NCBI GenBank assembly: GCA_023427945.1
Contig: JAEYZR010000123.1
Coordinates: 1-28,507, forward strand
DNA length: 28,507 nt
Direction: 5' to 3'
DNA from: Pseudomonadota bacterium
Lineage (GTDB): Bacteria > Pseudomonadota > Gammaproteobacteria > Burkholderiales > Burkholderiaceae_B
Shown one piece after another: positions 7,532 through 15,596 of the stretch (the first letter of the stretch is position 1; each line of letters opens with the position of its first letter). Under the pieces are notes generated by a model that made no database searches, had not been told where the DNA came from, and worked only from the letters and a program-made list of their open reading frames with translations. The position numbers and the translations under genes were made by a program.

Positions 7532-7557
7532 CTTTATTTATGACATAGGCCCATCCC

Positions 7558-8439
7558 GTGAGCGCTGTCCTTCACCAATCTTCCATCAAATCCCTACCCC
7601 TCCTGGCGCGCGGCAAAGTTCGCGATATGTATGCCGTGGGCGATGACAAACTGCTGATCGTTGCCTCCGATCGCATTTCGGCGTTCGATGTCATTCTCGA
7701 TGACCCCATTGCAGGCAAGGGCGCGGTGTTGACCCGCCTGACCGAATTCTGGCTCGACAAGCTGGCTCACGTCGTACCCAATCACGTGACCGGCATTGCG
7801 CCCGAGTCCGTGGTGCTGCCCGAAGAGCGCGAGCAGGTCGCGGGCCGGGCAATGGTGGTCAAGCGTCTCAAGCCCATCATGGTCGAGGCCGTGGCGCGTG
7901 GCTACCTCATCGGGTCGGGCTGGAAGGATTATCAGCAGAGCGGTTCGGTGTGCGGCATTGCGTTGCCTGCGGGCCTGCGCCAGGCGCAACGGTTGCCTGA
8001 ACCCTTGTTCACGCCGGCGGCCAAGGCCGAGGTGGGCATGCACGACGAAAACGTCGATTTCGCTCACGTGGTGGCCGAAGTAGGGCAGGACATGGCCGAG
8101 CGCATACGCGCGGTCACCCTGGCGCTCTACAAGGAAGCGTCGGCGTATGCGCTCGCGCGCGGCATCATCATCGCCGCTACCAAGTTCGAATTCGGGCTGG
8201 ACGCCGATGGCACCCTGCATCTGATGGATGAGGTGCTCACCCCTGACTCGTCGCGTTTCTGGCCGGTGGATGGCTATCGCGAAGGCATCAGCCCCCCGTC
8301 GTTCGACAAGCAGTTCGTGCGTGACTGGCTCGAAACGCAGGACTGGGACAAGACGCCGCCAGCGCCGCGCCCACCCGCATCGGTGCTGGAAGCGACGGCC
8401 GCCAAGTACCAGGAAGCGGCCGACCGTCTGGTGGCGTGA
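7558..8439 (+). CDS. purC: SAICAR synthetase (phosphoribosylaminoimidazole-succinocarboxamide synthase)
   Basis: PurC condenses CAIR with aspartate using ATP to form SAICAR, a cytosolic step of de novo purine synthesis. The 293-residue product shows the N-terminal RGKVRDMY (18-25), the ATP-site SDRISAFD (37-44), a TKFEFGLD signature near 208-215 and DEVLTPDSSRFWP after it. Length suits the longer yeast/betaproteobacterial-type enzyme rather than the ~240-residue E. coli form. Translation is taken from GTG at 7558, since the next Met is residue 24, inside the conserved motif. Only a weak TAGG precedes it. First gene of purC-purE-purK-tsaC-maoC. Confidence 0.96.
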   Translation: MSAVLHQSSIKSLPLLARGKVRDMYAVGDDKLLIVASDRISAFDVILDDPIAGKGAVLTRLTEFWLDKLAHVVPNHVTGIAPESVVLPEEREQVAGRAMVVKRLKPIMVEAVARGYLIGSGWKDYQQSGSVCGIALPAGLRQAQRLPEPLFTPAAKAEVGMHDENVDFAHVVAEVGQDMAERIRAVTLALYKEASAYALARGIIIAATKFEFGLDADGTLHLMDEVLTPDSSRFWPVDGYREGISPPSFDKQFVRDWLETQDWDKTPPAPRPPASVLEATAAKYQEAADRLVA

Positions 8440-8498
8440 GCCCCTGGGTTCGACAGGCAGCATAGGCTTGATGCCCAGGATCGGGCAGGAGAAAGGAT

Positions 8499-9014
8499 GT
8501 GAGTAATCAGCAACAAGGTACGGTGACCGTGGGTGTGGTGATGGGGTCGTCCAGCGACTGGCCCGTCATGCAGCATGCCGTCAATATCTTGCAGTCGTTT
8601 GGCGTGCCCTACGAAGCACAGGTCATCTCGGCGCATCGCATGCCTGCCGACATGGCGCAATACGGCGCCGCCGCGCGTGGTCGCGGCCTGAAGGCGATCA
8701 TTGCGGGAGCGGGCGGGGCCGCCCATCTGCCCGGCATGATGGCCGCGCTGACCGAGGTGCCTGTGTTTGGTGTGCCGGTTCCTTCGCGCCACCTGTCAGG
8801 CGAGGATTCCCTGTTGTCCATCGTGCAGATGCCCAAGGGTGTCCCGGTGGCCACGTTTGCCATAGGCGATGCCGGCGCGGCCAATGCCGCCCTGCATGTG
8901 ATTGCGAACCTGGCGACGTGCGATGACGACCTGCATCGCAAACTCGTCGCGTTTCGCCTTGCACAGACCGAGGCAGCCCGTGCCATGAAGGTGCCGCCAG
9001 AGGGTGGGGCATGA
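8499..9014 (+). CDS. purE: N5-carboxyaminoimidazole ribonucleotide mutase
   Basis: Class I PurE moves the carboxyl group of N5-CAIR to give CAIR, the substrate of PurC. Its 171 residues contain the substrate loop GSSSDWPVM (16-24), catalytic His46 in SAHRMP, and AGAGGAAHLPGM (69-80). The start is GTG at 8499, preceded by a GGAGAAAGG ribosome site. A short ATG at 8497 is out of frame. It overlaps purK by 4 nt, so the two are probably translationally coupled. The separate purK confirms the two-step bacterial route. Confidence 0.97.
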   Translation: MSNQQQGTVTVGVVMGSSSDWPVMQHAVNILQSFGVPYEAQVISAHRMPADMAQYGAAARGRGLKAIIAGAGGAAHLPGMMAALTEVPVFGVPVPSRHLSGEDSLLSIVQMPKGVPVATFAIGDAGAANAALHVIANLATCDDDLHRKLVAFRLAQTEAARAMKVPPEGGA

Positions 9015-10186
9015 GCGCATCCACCGACATGATTGCGCCGGGCCAGTGGCTGGGCATGCTGGGCGGGGGGCAGCTTGGCCGCATGTTCTGTCATGCCGCG
9101 CAAAGCATGGGCTACAAGGTCGCTGTGCTCGATCCCGCCCAGGGGTGTCCCGCGGGCGTCGTGGCCGACCGGCACATCTGTGCGGCCTATGACGATGCCG
9201 ACGGTCTGGCCGAGCTCGCCAGGCTGTGTCGCGCCGTCACGACCGAATTCGAGAACGTACCCTCCGAGAGTTTGCGCAGGCTTGCCCGCGAGTGCCGTGT
9301 GACGCCTCAGGGCGATGCGGTGGCCATCGTGCAGGATCGCAATGCCGAGAAGGCATTCATTGCCGCGCAAGGGATCGCCGTGGCGCCCAATTGTCCGGTT
9401 CATTCCGAGGCCGATCTGCTGGCCGCCGACGACGCGTTGTTTCCCGGCATCCTGAAAGCGGCGCGTCTGGGTTACGACGGCAAGGGCCAGGCCCGTGTCG
9501 CCACGCGTGAGCAGGCGCTCGAGGCGTTCCGTTCGTTCGGCAACGTGCCCTGTGTGCTCGAAGCGATGTTGCCGCTGGATCACGAGATATCCGTGGTGAT
9601 TGCACGGGGTGTCGACGGTGCGGCGCAGGTGTTCCCCATCGCCCGCAACGAGCATCGCGACGGCATCCTCGCACGCACCACGGTGGGTAGGGATGAGGGG
9701 TCAGCCCACGCCCGTGCCGCCACCGATGCCGCCCAGGCGATCGCACACGGCCTGGATTATCAAGGCGTGTTGTGCGTGGAGTTCTTTGTGCTCACCGACG
9801 GCCGCCTGATCGTCAACGAGATCGCGCCGCGTCCGCACAACAGTGGTCACTACAGCATGGATGCCTGCGTGACCAGCCAGTTCGAACAACAGGTGCGCGT
9901 GATGGCCGGGCTGCCGCTGGGTAGCACCACATTGCTGGCGCCTGCCGTGATGGTCAACATTCTGGGCGATGTCTGGTTCGAGGGCGACGCCACGGTGGCG
10001 CGCGAACCCGACTGGCGCGGGGTGCTGGCGGTCGAGGCGGCCAAGCTCCATCTGTATGGCAAGGAAGACCCGCGCCGTGCCCGCAAGATGGGACATGTCA
10101 CGTGCACGGGCGCCAGTGTCGCCAGTGCGACGGCCGGCGCCGATGCCGTGGCGCGCGTGCTGGGCCTGGATGACGGGCAGGATTGA
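9011..10186 (+). CDS. purK: N5-carboxyaminoimidazole ribonucleotide synthase
   Basis: PurK is an ATP-grasp ligase that makes N5-CAIR from AIR, bicarbonate and ATP and passes it to PurE. Of 391 residues, the N-terminal GMLGGGQLGRMF (about 15-26) starts the pre-ATP-grasp domain. The ATP lid ARLGYDGKGQ lies near 150-159, and the metal/substrate motif EIAPRPHNSGHYS near 270-282. The start ATG overlaps the purE stop (ATGA). Length is slightly above the E. coli protein (355), with a short C-terminal extension. The next gene, tsaC, starts 6 nt downstream. Confidence 0.96.
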   Translation: MSASTDMIAPGQWLGMLGGGQLGRMFCHAAQSMGYKVAVLDPAQGCPAGVVADRHICAAYDDADGLAELARLCRAVTTEFENVPSESLRRLARECRVTPQGDAVAIVQDRNAEKAFIAAQGIAVAPNCPVHSEADLLAADDALFPGILKAARLGYDGKGQARVATREQALEAFRSFGNVPCVLEAMLPLDHEISVVIARGVDGAAQVFPIARNEHRDGILARTTVGRDEGSAHARAATDAAQAIAHGLDYQGVLCVEFFVLTDGRLIVNEIAPRPHNSGHYSMDACVTSQFEQQVRVMAGLPLGSTTLLAPAVMVNILGDVWFEGDATVAREPDWRGVLAVEAAKLHLYGKEDPRRARKMGHVTCTGASVASATAGADAVARVLGLDDGQD

Positions 10187-10192
10187 ATCGCC

Positions 10193-11275
10193 ATGACCGC
10201 TGATGTGCCCGTCTCCCTCCCCGAGGATATCGCCCACGCCGTGACCGAGTTGCAGCAGGGCCGCCTGGTCGCCTTTCCGACCGAGACGGTCTATGGGCTG
10301 GGCGCCGATGCGCAGCAACCCTCGGCTGTAGCACACATCTATGCGGCCAAGGGGCGGCCATCGGGCCATCCGGTCATCGTGCACGTCGCCCCAGGTGCCG
10401 ATCTGTCGTATTGGGCAGATGCCGTCCCGAACGAAGCGCATGCCTTGATCAAGGCGTTCTGGCCCGGTCCGCTCACGCTCATTCTCAAGCGCGCCAGCCA
10501 TATTCCCGACGCAGTGTCCGGCGGACAGGATTCGATCGGGCTGCGCTGCCCGAGTCATCCCGTGGCGCAGGCTCTGCTGACGGCGTTTGCGCAGGCCAGC
10601 CCGGGCGGGCAGGCCGGTGTGGCGGCGCCTTCGGCAAACCGGTTTGGCCATGTCTCTCCCACACTGGCCGAGCACGTGCGCGCCGAGTTTGCGGTCGAGG
10701 TCAGTCACGGCATGCCTGTGCTGGATGGGGGCCCTTCCGAGGTCGGTATCGAGTCCACCATTGTCGATCTGTCCGGCATTCGCGAGGGGCGGCCGGCTGC
10801 GCTGCTGCGGCCCGGACATGTCAGCGCGCGGGCGCTCAAGCAGGTGCTGGGCTACGAGCCGGTGGCACCTGACGCCGGCTCTCCGCGTGCTTCAGGTACG
10901 TTGAAGGCGCACTACGCCCCGCATACGCCGGTGGAGCTGGTCAATGCCCGGCGTCTGGGCGATCTGGTGTGTGGCATCGGCATCCCTCAGAACGAGCGCT
11001 GGGCTGCGCTGTCGTTCGTCGTGGCGCCGGCAGGCCTGGTGCCCCAGATGGTATGGCATGTCATCGCCGGAGAGCCGCAGGCGTATGCGCGTGAGCTGTA
11101 CGCAGCGCTGCGCCATCTGGACCGGCAAGGTTACGACCGCATCGTGGTGCAACGGCCTCCGGACGTTGCTGCCTGGCAGGCCGTCAACGACAGGATCGGG
11201 CGTGCGGGTGCGGCGTTCGATCTTTCGTCGGGTGACCCGAAGGATGCGGACCTTTCACAGAATCTGGCCGAGTGA
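10193..11275 (+). CDS. tsaC: L-threonylcarbamoyladenylate synthase, Sua5 type
   Basis: Makes threonylcarbamoyl-AMP from threonine, bicarbonate and ATP, the first step of t6A formation at tRNA position 37. The YrdC domain fills residues 1-220, with FPTETVYGLG (28-37), the KGRPSGHP motif (53-60), PSANRFGHVSPT (146-157) and ESTIVDLSG (187-195). The linker motif SPRASGTLKAHYAPHTP (230-246) and a ~110-residue C-terminal domain make it the long Sua5 form (360 residues), not the ~190-residue E. coli TsaC. It begins 6 nt after purK and is surely in the same operon. TcdA, which cyclises t6A, is encoded at 20225. Confidence 0.95.
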   Translation: MTADVPVSLPEDIAHAVTELQQGRLVAFPTETVYGLGADAQQPSAVAHIYAAKGRPSGHPVIVHVAPGADLSYWADAVPNEAHALIKAFWPGPLTLILKRASHIPDAVSGGQDSIGLRCPSHPVAQALLTAFAQASPGGQAGVAAPSANRFGHVSPTLAEHVRAEFAVEVSHGMPVLDGGPSEVGIESTIVDLSGIREGRPAALLRPGHVSARALKQVLGYEPVAPDAGSPRASGTLKAHYAPHTPVELVNARRLGDLVCGIGIPQNERWAALSFVVAPAGLVPQMVWHVIAGEPQAYARELYAALRHLDRQGYDRIVVQRPPDVAAWQAVNDRIGRAGAAFDLSSGDPKDADLSQNLAE

Positions 11276-11279
11276 ACAC

Positions 11280-11723
11280 ATGAAATTCAAACAGTTCAAG
11301 GCGGGCATGGTGGTCAAGGGCGGGCCGGTGACCATCACCGAGGCCGAAATCCTGGCATTTGCCCAGCAGTTCGACCCGCAGTGGTTTCATACCGACCCGG
11401 AGCGCGCCTCGGCAGGGCGTTGGGGCGGCTTGATTGCAAGCGGGTGGCACACCTGCGCCATCGCCATGAAAATGGCCGTGGCAGCGATCTTTTACGATTC
11501 CGAATCGTTCGGTTCCCCCGGTCTGGGCGAAGTGCGCTGGCGTGTCCCGGTTCGTCCTGGCGATACGCTGCGGCTGGAAGCCAAAGTGATGGGGGTGCGC
11601 GAGTCCTCGCAGCGCGAGGATCTCGGCATCGTGACCTGGGTGTGGGCAGTGTTCAATCAGCACAACGAGATCGTGCTTGAGATCGACGCGACCAACTTGT
11701 TCGATCTGAGCGTCACCCGCTGA
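11280..11723 (+). CDS. MaoC-like (R)-specific enoyl-CoA hydratase family protein
   Basis: A 147-residue hot-dog-fold protein of the MaoC dehydratase family. The hydratase signature is visible: Asp32 and His37 in FDPQWFHTDPERA, followed by GGLIASGWHT (49-58), which lines the acyl-CoA site. RWRVPVRPGDTL (87-97) is typical of the family. It probably hydrates an enoyl-CoA, or dehydrates a 3-hydroxyacyl-CoA. Some relatives feed (R)-3-hydroxyacyl-CoA to PHA synthesis, which would fit a PHB-making host, but the substrate is unknown. Four bases separate it from tsaC, placing it last in the purC operon. An upstream in-frame extension to 10944 overlaps tsaC and is a shadow. Confidence 0.88.
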   Translation: MKFKQFKAGMVVKGGPVTITEAEILAFAQQFDPQWFHTDPERASAGRWGGLIASGWHTCAIAMKMAVAAIFYDSESFGSPGLGEVRWRVPVRPGDTLRLEAKVMGVRESSQREDLGIVTWVWAVFNQHNEIVLEIDATNLFDLSVTR

Positions 11724-11739
11724 TTGTGCGGGTCATGGT

Positions 11740-11771
11740 CAGGGGAGGGAGATCGGCGATCCCCACCCCTG
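11740..11771. terminator. GC-rich hairpin between convergent genes, possible terminator
   Basis: CAGGGG-A-GGG-A-GATC (11740-11754) pairs with 11758-11771 around a GGC loop. The stem has 13 pairs, one A/A mismatch and one bulged A. It fills the 56-nt gap between the maoC-like stop and the 3' end of gcdH. It lacks a T tract on either strand, so it is not a classical intrinsic terminator, but it may protect or define both 3' ends. Confidence 0.4.
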
Positions 11772-11779
11772 CACTGACA

Positions 11780-12967
11780 TCAGAATGCTGCGATGCCTGT
11801 CTGTGCGCGACCCAGGATCAGCGCATGCACGTCGTGCGTGCCTTCGTAGGTGTTGACCACTTCCAGATTGACCAGGTGGCGTGCGACACCGAATTCGTCG
11901 GAGATGCCGTTGCCGCCCAGCATGTCGCGCGCCATGCGCGCGATGTCCAGCGACTTGCCGCAAGAGTTGCGCTTCAGGATGGAGGTGATTTCCACCGCTG
12001 CCGTGCCTTCGTCCTTCATGCGGCCCAGGCGCAGGCAGGATTGCAGGCCCAGTGTGATCTCGGTCTGCATGTCGGCCAGTTTTTTCTGGATCAGCTGATT
12101 GGCTGCCAGCGGCTTGCCGAACTGCTTGCGGTCCATGGTGTATTGACGAGCGGTGTGCCAGCAGAACTCGGCAGCACCCAGGGCACCCCAGGCAATACCG
12201 TAGCGTGCGGAGTTCAGGCAGGTGAAGGGGCCTTTCAGGCCGCTCACGTCGGGTAGCATCTGCTCTTCACCCACTTCGACGTTGTCCATCACGATTTCGC
12301 CGGTGATGGAGGCGCGCAGGCCCACCTTGCCCTTGATGGCGGGTGCCGACAGGCCTTTCATGCCTTTTTCGAGAATGAAGCCACGGATGCGGCCATCGTG
12401 TTCTCCGCCCACGCACTTGGCCCACACGACGAACACGTCGGCGATGGGCGAGTTGGAGATCCACATCTTGTTGCCGGTGAGCGCGTAGCCATCGGCGGTC
12501 TTGCGCGCCCGTGTGTCCATGTTGCCCGGATCTGAACCGTGATTGGGTTCGGTCAGGCCAAAGCAGCCGATCCATTCGCCACGGGCCAGCTTGGGCAGGT
12601 ATTTCTGCTTCTGGGCTTCGCTGCCGAATGTTTCGATCGGCACCATGACCAGCGAGGACTGGACGCTCATCATCGAGCGGTAGCCGGAATCGACGCGTTC
12701 GACTTCGCGTGCGATCAGACCGTAGGATACGTAGTTCAGGCCCGAGCCGCCGTATTCTGTGGCAATCGTGGGTCCGAGCAGGCCGAGTTCGCCCATTTCC
12801 GAGAAGATCTCTACATCGGTGTGCTCGTTGCGAAACGCCTCGAGCACGCGGGGCAGCAGCTTGTCCTGCGAGTAGGCATAGGCGGCGTCGCGCACCATGC
12901 GCTCTTCATCGCTTAGCTGGTCATTCAGCAACAGCGGGTCTTGCCAGTGAAATGCGGGTGATGACAT
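11780..12967 (-). CDS. gcdH: Glutaryl-CoA dehydrogenase
   Basis: FAD acyl-CoA dehydrogenase that oxidises and decarboxylates glutaryl-CoA to crotonyl-CoA in lysine, tryptophan and glutarate breakdown. Its 395 residues show GYRSMMSVQSSLV, where Arg97 matches the arginine that binds the substrate's distal carboxylate. It also has CFGLTEPNHGSDPG, WISNSPIADVFVVWAK and the C-terminal TYEGTHDVHALILGRAQTGI. The catalytic base is Glu375 in YEGTHD. These features separate it from short-chain acyl-CoA dehydrogenases. The start at 12967 has GGAG 6 nt upstream. It lies 16 nt after the thiamine-diphosphate enzyme and is the last gene of the minus-strand array. Confidence 0.95.
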   Translation of the reverse strand: MSSPAFHWQDPLLLNDQLSDEERMVRDAAYAYSQDKLLPRVLEAFRNEHTDVEIFSEMGELGLLGPTIATEYGGSGLNYVSYGLIAREVERVDSGYRSMMSVQSSLVMVPIETFGSEAQKQKYLPKLARGEWIGCFGLTEPNHGSDPGNMDTRARKTADGYALTGNKMWISNSPIADVFVVWAKCVGGEHDGRIRGFILEKGMKGLSAPAIKGKVGLRASITGEIVMDNVEVGEEQMLPDVSGLKGPFTCLNSARYGIAWGALGAAEFCWHTARQYTMDRKQFGKPLAANQLIQKKLADMQTEITLGLQSCLRLGRMKDEGTAAVEITSILKRNSCGKSLDIARMARDMLGGNGISDEFGVARHLVNLEVVNTYEGTHDVHALILGRAQTGIAAF

Positions 12968-12983
12968 GCGAATCTCCGTTACG

Positions 12984-14681
12984 TTATGACTGTTGTTCGC
13001 GCAGCGCACCCTGGCGCAGTTTTTCCAGGGTCGTGCTGGGGCTGATGGTTTCAGGGTCGATCAGGCAGTGCAGGATGGCGGGCTTGCCACTGGCCAGTGC
13101 ACGCTCAAAAGCCGGTCCGAATGCCTCGTGTGTGGTGACAGTTTCGCCATGTCCGCCGAAAGCGCGTGCATAGTCGGCGAAATCCGGGTTTTTCAGCGCT
13201 GTGGCGCTGATGCGTCCGGGGAAATGTTTTTCCTGGTGCATGCGTATGGTGCCATACATCCCGTTATCGATCAGCACGACGATGATGGGCAGATCGTACT
13301 GGACGGCGGTGGCAAACTCCTGGCCGTGCATCATGAAGCATCCGTCACCGGCGAAGCAGATCACGGTCTTGTCGGGTGATATGCGCTTGGCGCCCACGGC
13401 AGCAGGCAGGCCGTAGCCCATCGACCCCGAGGTGGGCGCGAGTTGCGTACCGAAGCGGTTGAACCGGTGAAAACGGTGCAGCCAGGTGGCGTAGTTGCCT
13501 GCGCCATTGGTCATGATGGCATCGGCGGGCAGGCTGCGTTCGAGATAGGCCATCAGTTGGCCAAGTTGCAGCGTGCCGGGCGTCTTGATGTTGTCGGGCG
13601 TACTCCAGGCAAGATAGCTGGCATGCAGCTTCGCAAGCACCGACGCGTAGGGCGACTGGGCGGGCGCTTCGATTTGCGCCGCCGCCTGTGCAAAGCGAAC
13701 GGGGGTGGCATTGATCGCCACGCTGGCACGATAGACGCGATTCAGTTCGCTGGGGTCCGGGTGGACGTGCACCAGATCCTGCGTGGGCAGGGGGATGTTC
13801 ATCAGGGTGTAGGACTGGCTGGGAATCTCGGACATGCGGCCCCCCACCAGCAAGATGAGATCAGCCTTGGCGATGTGGTTCATCAGGTCCGGATTGCCGC
13901 CCAGGCCCACGTCACCGATGAAGCAGGGATGATCGGCGGGAAACAGCATCTGCCGACGGAAGGAGACGGCCACCGGCAACTGGAAGCGCTGCGCGAAGTC
14001 GGCGAAGGTCTGCACTGCATGGGCAGTCCAGCGGGTACCGCCCAGAATGGCGACCGGCGAGCGTGCCTGCGCAAGTTTGGTGGCGAGCTCGGACATGGCT
14101 TCCGGTGAGGGCGGGCCATCGATCTCTACATAGCGGGGAGCGTCTGCGACATTGGCGCGCTCCATCAACATGTCTTCGGGCAGGGCGATCACGACCGGAC
14201 CGGGCCGACCCGAGGTGGCGATATGAAACGCACGCGACACGATTTCCGGAATGCGTTCGACCTGATCGATCTCGGTGACCCATTTGGCCTGGGTGCCGAA
14301 CACCGCGCGATAGTCCATTTCCTGGAAGGCATCGCGTTCGCGCATGCCACGCTCGATCTGACCGACGAACAGGATCAGGGGCGTGGAGTCCTGGTAGGCG
14401 ATGTGGACGCCCGCCAGTGCATTGGATGCGCCTGGGCCGCGGGTGACCATGCAGATGCCGGGTTCACCGGTGAGCTTGCCGGGCGCATCGGCCATCATGG
14501 CCGCGCCGCCTTCCTGGCGGCATACCGTGATCTCGATGCCGGCATCGTGCAGACCATCGAGCACGGCCAGGTAGCTCTCGCCGGGCACGCAGAACACGTG
14601 TTTGACGCCCTGTGCACGAAGCTGGTCTACGAGGATGTGGCCGCCGATGCGGCCCTGGTTGGTCGTGCTTGTCTCACTCAT
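12984..14681 (-). CDS. Thiamine-diphosphate enzyme, acetolactate-synthase-like
   Basis: A 565-residue member of the acetolactate synthase/pyruvate oxidase/benzoylformate decarboxylase superfamily. The three domains are in order: the PYR domain with catalytic Glu35 in VPGES; a central domain (~195-340) with AILGGTRW and DLILLVGGRMSE; and the PP domain with the Mg/ThDP motif GDG (445-447)...Asn473, spaced 25 residues apart. No small regulatory subunit (ilvH) is adjacent and the sequence departs from IlvB/IlvI around the active site, so a biosynthetic acetolactate synthase is unlikely. The reaction, probably decarboxylation or carboligation of a 2-oxo acid, is unknown. Placement before gcdH and after purU, with a 16-nt gap to gcdH, suggests a catabolic role. 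AAGGGG precedes the ATG. Confidence 0.85.
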   Translation of the reverse strand: MSETSTTNQGRIGGHILVDQLRAQGVKHVFCVPGESYLAVLDGLHDAGIEITVCRQEGGAAMMADAPGKLTGEPGICMVTRGPGASNALAGVHIAYQDSTPLILFVGQIERGMRERDAFQEMDYRAVFGTQAKWVTEIDQVERIPEIVSRAFHIATSGRPGPVVIALPEDMLMERANVADAPRYVEIDGPPSPEAMSELATKLAQARSPVAILGGTRWTAHAVQTFADFAQRFQLPVAVSFRRQMLFPADHPCFIGDVGLGGNPDLMNHIAKADLILLVGGRMSEIPSQSYTLMNIPLPTQDLVHVHPDPSELNRVYRASVAINATPVRFAQAAAQIEAPAQSPYASVLAKLHASYLAWSTPDNIKTPGTLQLGQLMAYLERSLPADAIMTNGAGNYATWLHRFHRFNRFGTQLAPTSGSMGYGLPAAVGAKRISPDKTVICFAGDGCFMMHGQEFATAVQYDLPIIVVLIDNGMYGTIRMHQEKHFPGRISATALKNPDFADYARAFGGHGETVTTHEAFGPAFERALASGKPAILHCLIDPETISPSTTLEKLRQGALREQQS

Positions 14682-14741
14682 GCCTGGCCCCTTTTCTAGT
14701 GTTGGGAGGTTGCTCGGGTTAGGAAATGCGCAGCGGCCTGG

Positions 14742-15596
14742 TCAACGGAAGACCACCGTCTTGTGGCCATTGCGCAGAATGCGGTGTTCGACGTGACTGC
14801 GTACTGCCCGGGCGAGTACCTGCGATTCGACATCGCTGCCCACCTGTGTGAGCGCTTGAGCCGACATCGCGTGGTTCACGCGCTCGATGTCCTGTTCGAT
14901 GATCGGGCCTTCGTCCAGGTCCTCGGTCACGTAATGGGCGGTGGCCCCGATGATCTTCACGCCACGCTGATGGGCCTGATGATAGAGGCGGGCACCCTTG
15001 AAGCTGGGCAGGAAGCTGTGGTGAATGTTGATCGCACGTCCGGCCAGGGCGCGGCACAGGTTGGGCGACAGAATCTGCATGTAGCGCGCCAGCACCACGA
15101 GATCGATCTTCTCCTGTTCCACCAGATCGATGATCGCCTGCTCCTGCTGGGGGCGTGTTTCGGCGGTGACCGGCAGATGATGGAAGGGGATGCCGTAGGA
15201 TTTTGCCAGCGCGGCAAAGTCGTTGTGGTTGGAGACGATACCCACGATGTCGGCGGCCAGCAGCCCGCTTTGCACCCGGAACAGCAGATCGTTCAGGCAG
15301 TGCCCCTGCTTGCTGACCAGTACCAGCAGGCGCGGGCGACGACGGGCATCGTGCAGCTGCCATTCCATCTGGTAGGTCTCGCCCAGCGTGGCAATGCCTG
15401 CGCGCAGGGCCTGTGCATCACCGCCTTCTGGCAGATCGAAGTGGACACGCAAAAAGAATCGGCTGGTTTCGTCGTCGCCGAACTGTTGTGAATCCAGGAT
15501 GTTGCAGCCGGCCTCGAACAGCAGGTGGCTGACGCGATACACGATACCGGTACGGTCGGGGCAGGCGATGGTCAGGATGTAGTCGTTGTGGTGCAT
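14742..15596 (-). CDS. purU: Formyltetrahydrofolate deformylase
   Basis: PurU hydrolyses 10-formyl-THF to formate and THF, balancing the one-carbon pool used by purine synthesis. The 284 residues comprise an N-terminal ACT domain (~5-85, starting YILTIACPDRTGIVYRVS) and a formyltransferase-fold domain. Active-site residues are in INIHHSFLPSFKGA and HYVTEDLDEGPIIEQD, the conserved Asn/His/Asp set. The ATG at 15596 lies 25 nt inside the end of the upstream flavoprotein gene and has no strong ribosome site, so translation is probably coupled. The gene runs into the thiamine-diphosphate enzyme after 60 nt. Confidence 0.96.
   Translation of the reverse strand: MHHNDYILTIACPDRTGIVYRVSHLLFEAGCNILDSQQFGDDETSRFFLRVHFDLPEGGDAQALRAGIATLGETYQMEWQLHDARRRPRLLVLVSKQGHCLNDLLFRVQSGLLAADIVGIVSNHNDFAALAKSYGIPFHHLPVTAETRPQQEQAIIDLVEQEKIDLVVLARYMQILSPNLCRALAGRAINIHHSFLPSFKGARLYHQAHQRGVKIIGATAHYVTEDLDEGPIIEQDIERVNHAMSAQALTQVGSDVESQVLARAVRSHVEHRILRNGHKTVVFR

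Larger units (their letters stand above)
7046..7557. other. 512-bp intergenic region between divergent infA and purC
   Basis: This is the only stretch above 300 bases without a gene. It must hold the minus-strand infA promoter and the plus-strand purC promoter. No convincing coding ORF, tRNA or known riboswitch is visible. It contains a 7-bp triloop hairpin at 7333-7349, the palindromic TACACCC site at 7397-7416, repeated CGTACA motifs up to 7482, a TACAAT -10-like hexamer at 7479-7484 without a convincing -35, and a strong hairpin at 7501-7531. Its last 150 bases are visibly more A+T-rich than the flanking genes. Confidence 0.7.

Noticed and set aside
7046..7557. Possible purine riboswitch, PurR box or small RNA before purC
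   Set aside because: No purine-riboswitch core or PurR-like palindrome could be seen; only generic hairpins and repeats are supported.
8609..9655. 348-codon minus-strand ORF opposite purE/purK
   Set aside because: Antisense shadow; both plus-strand genes are unmistakable and contiguous.
12984..14681. Biosynthetic acetolactate synthase (ilvB/ilvI)
   Set aside because: No ilvH small subunit follows; the next gene is gcdH, and the context is not branched-chain amino-acid synthesis.
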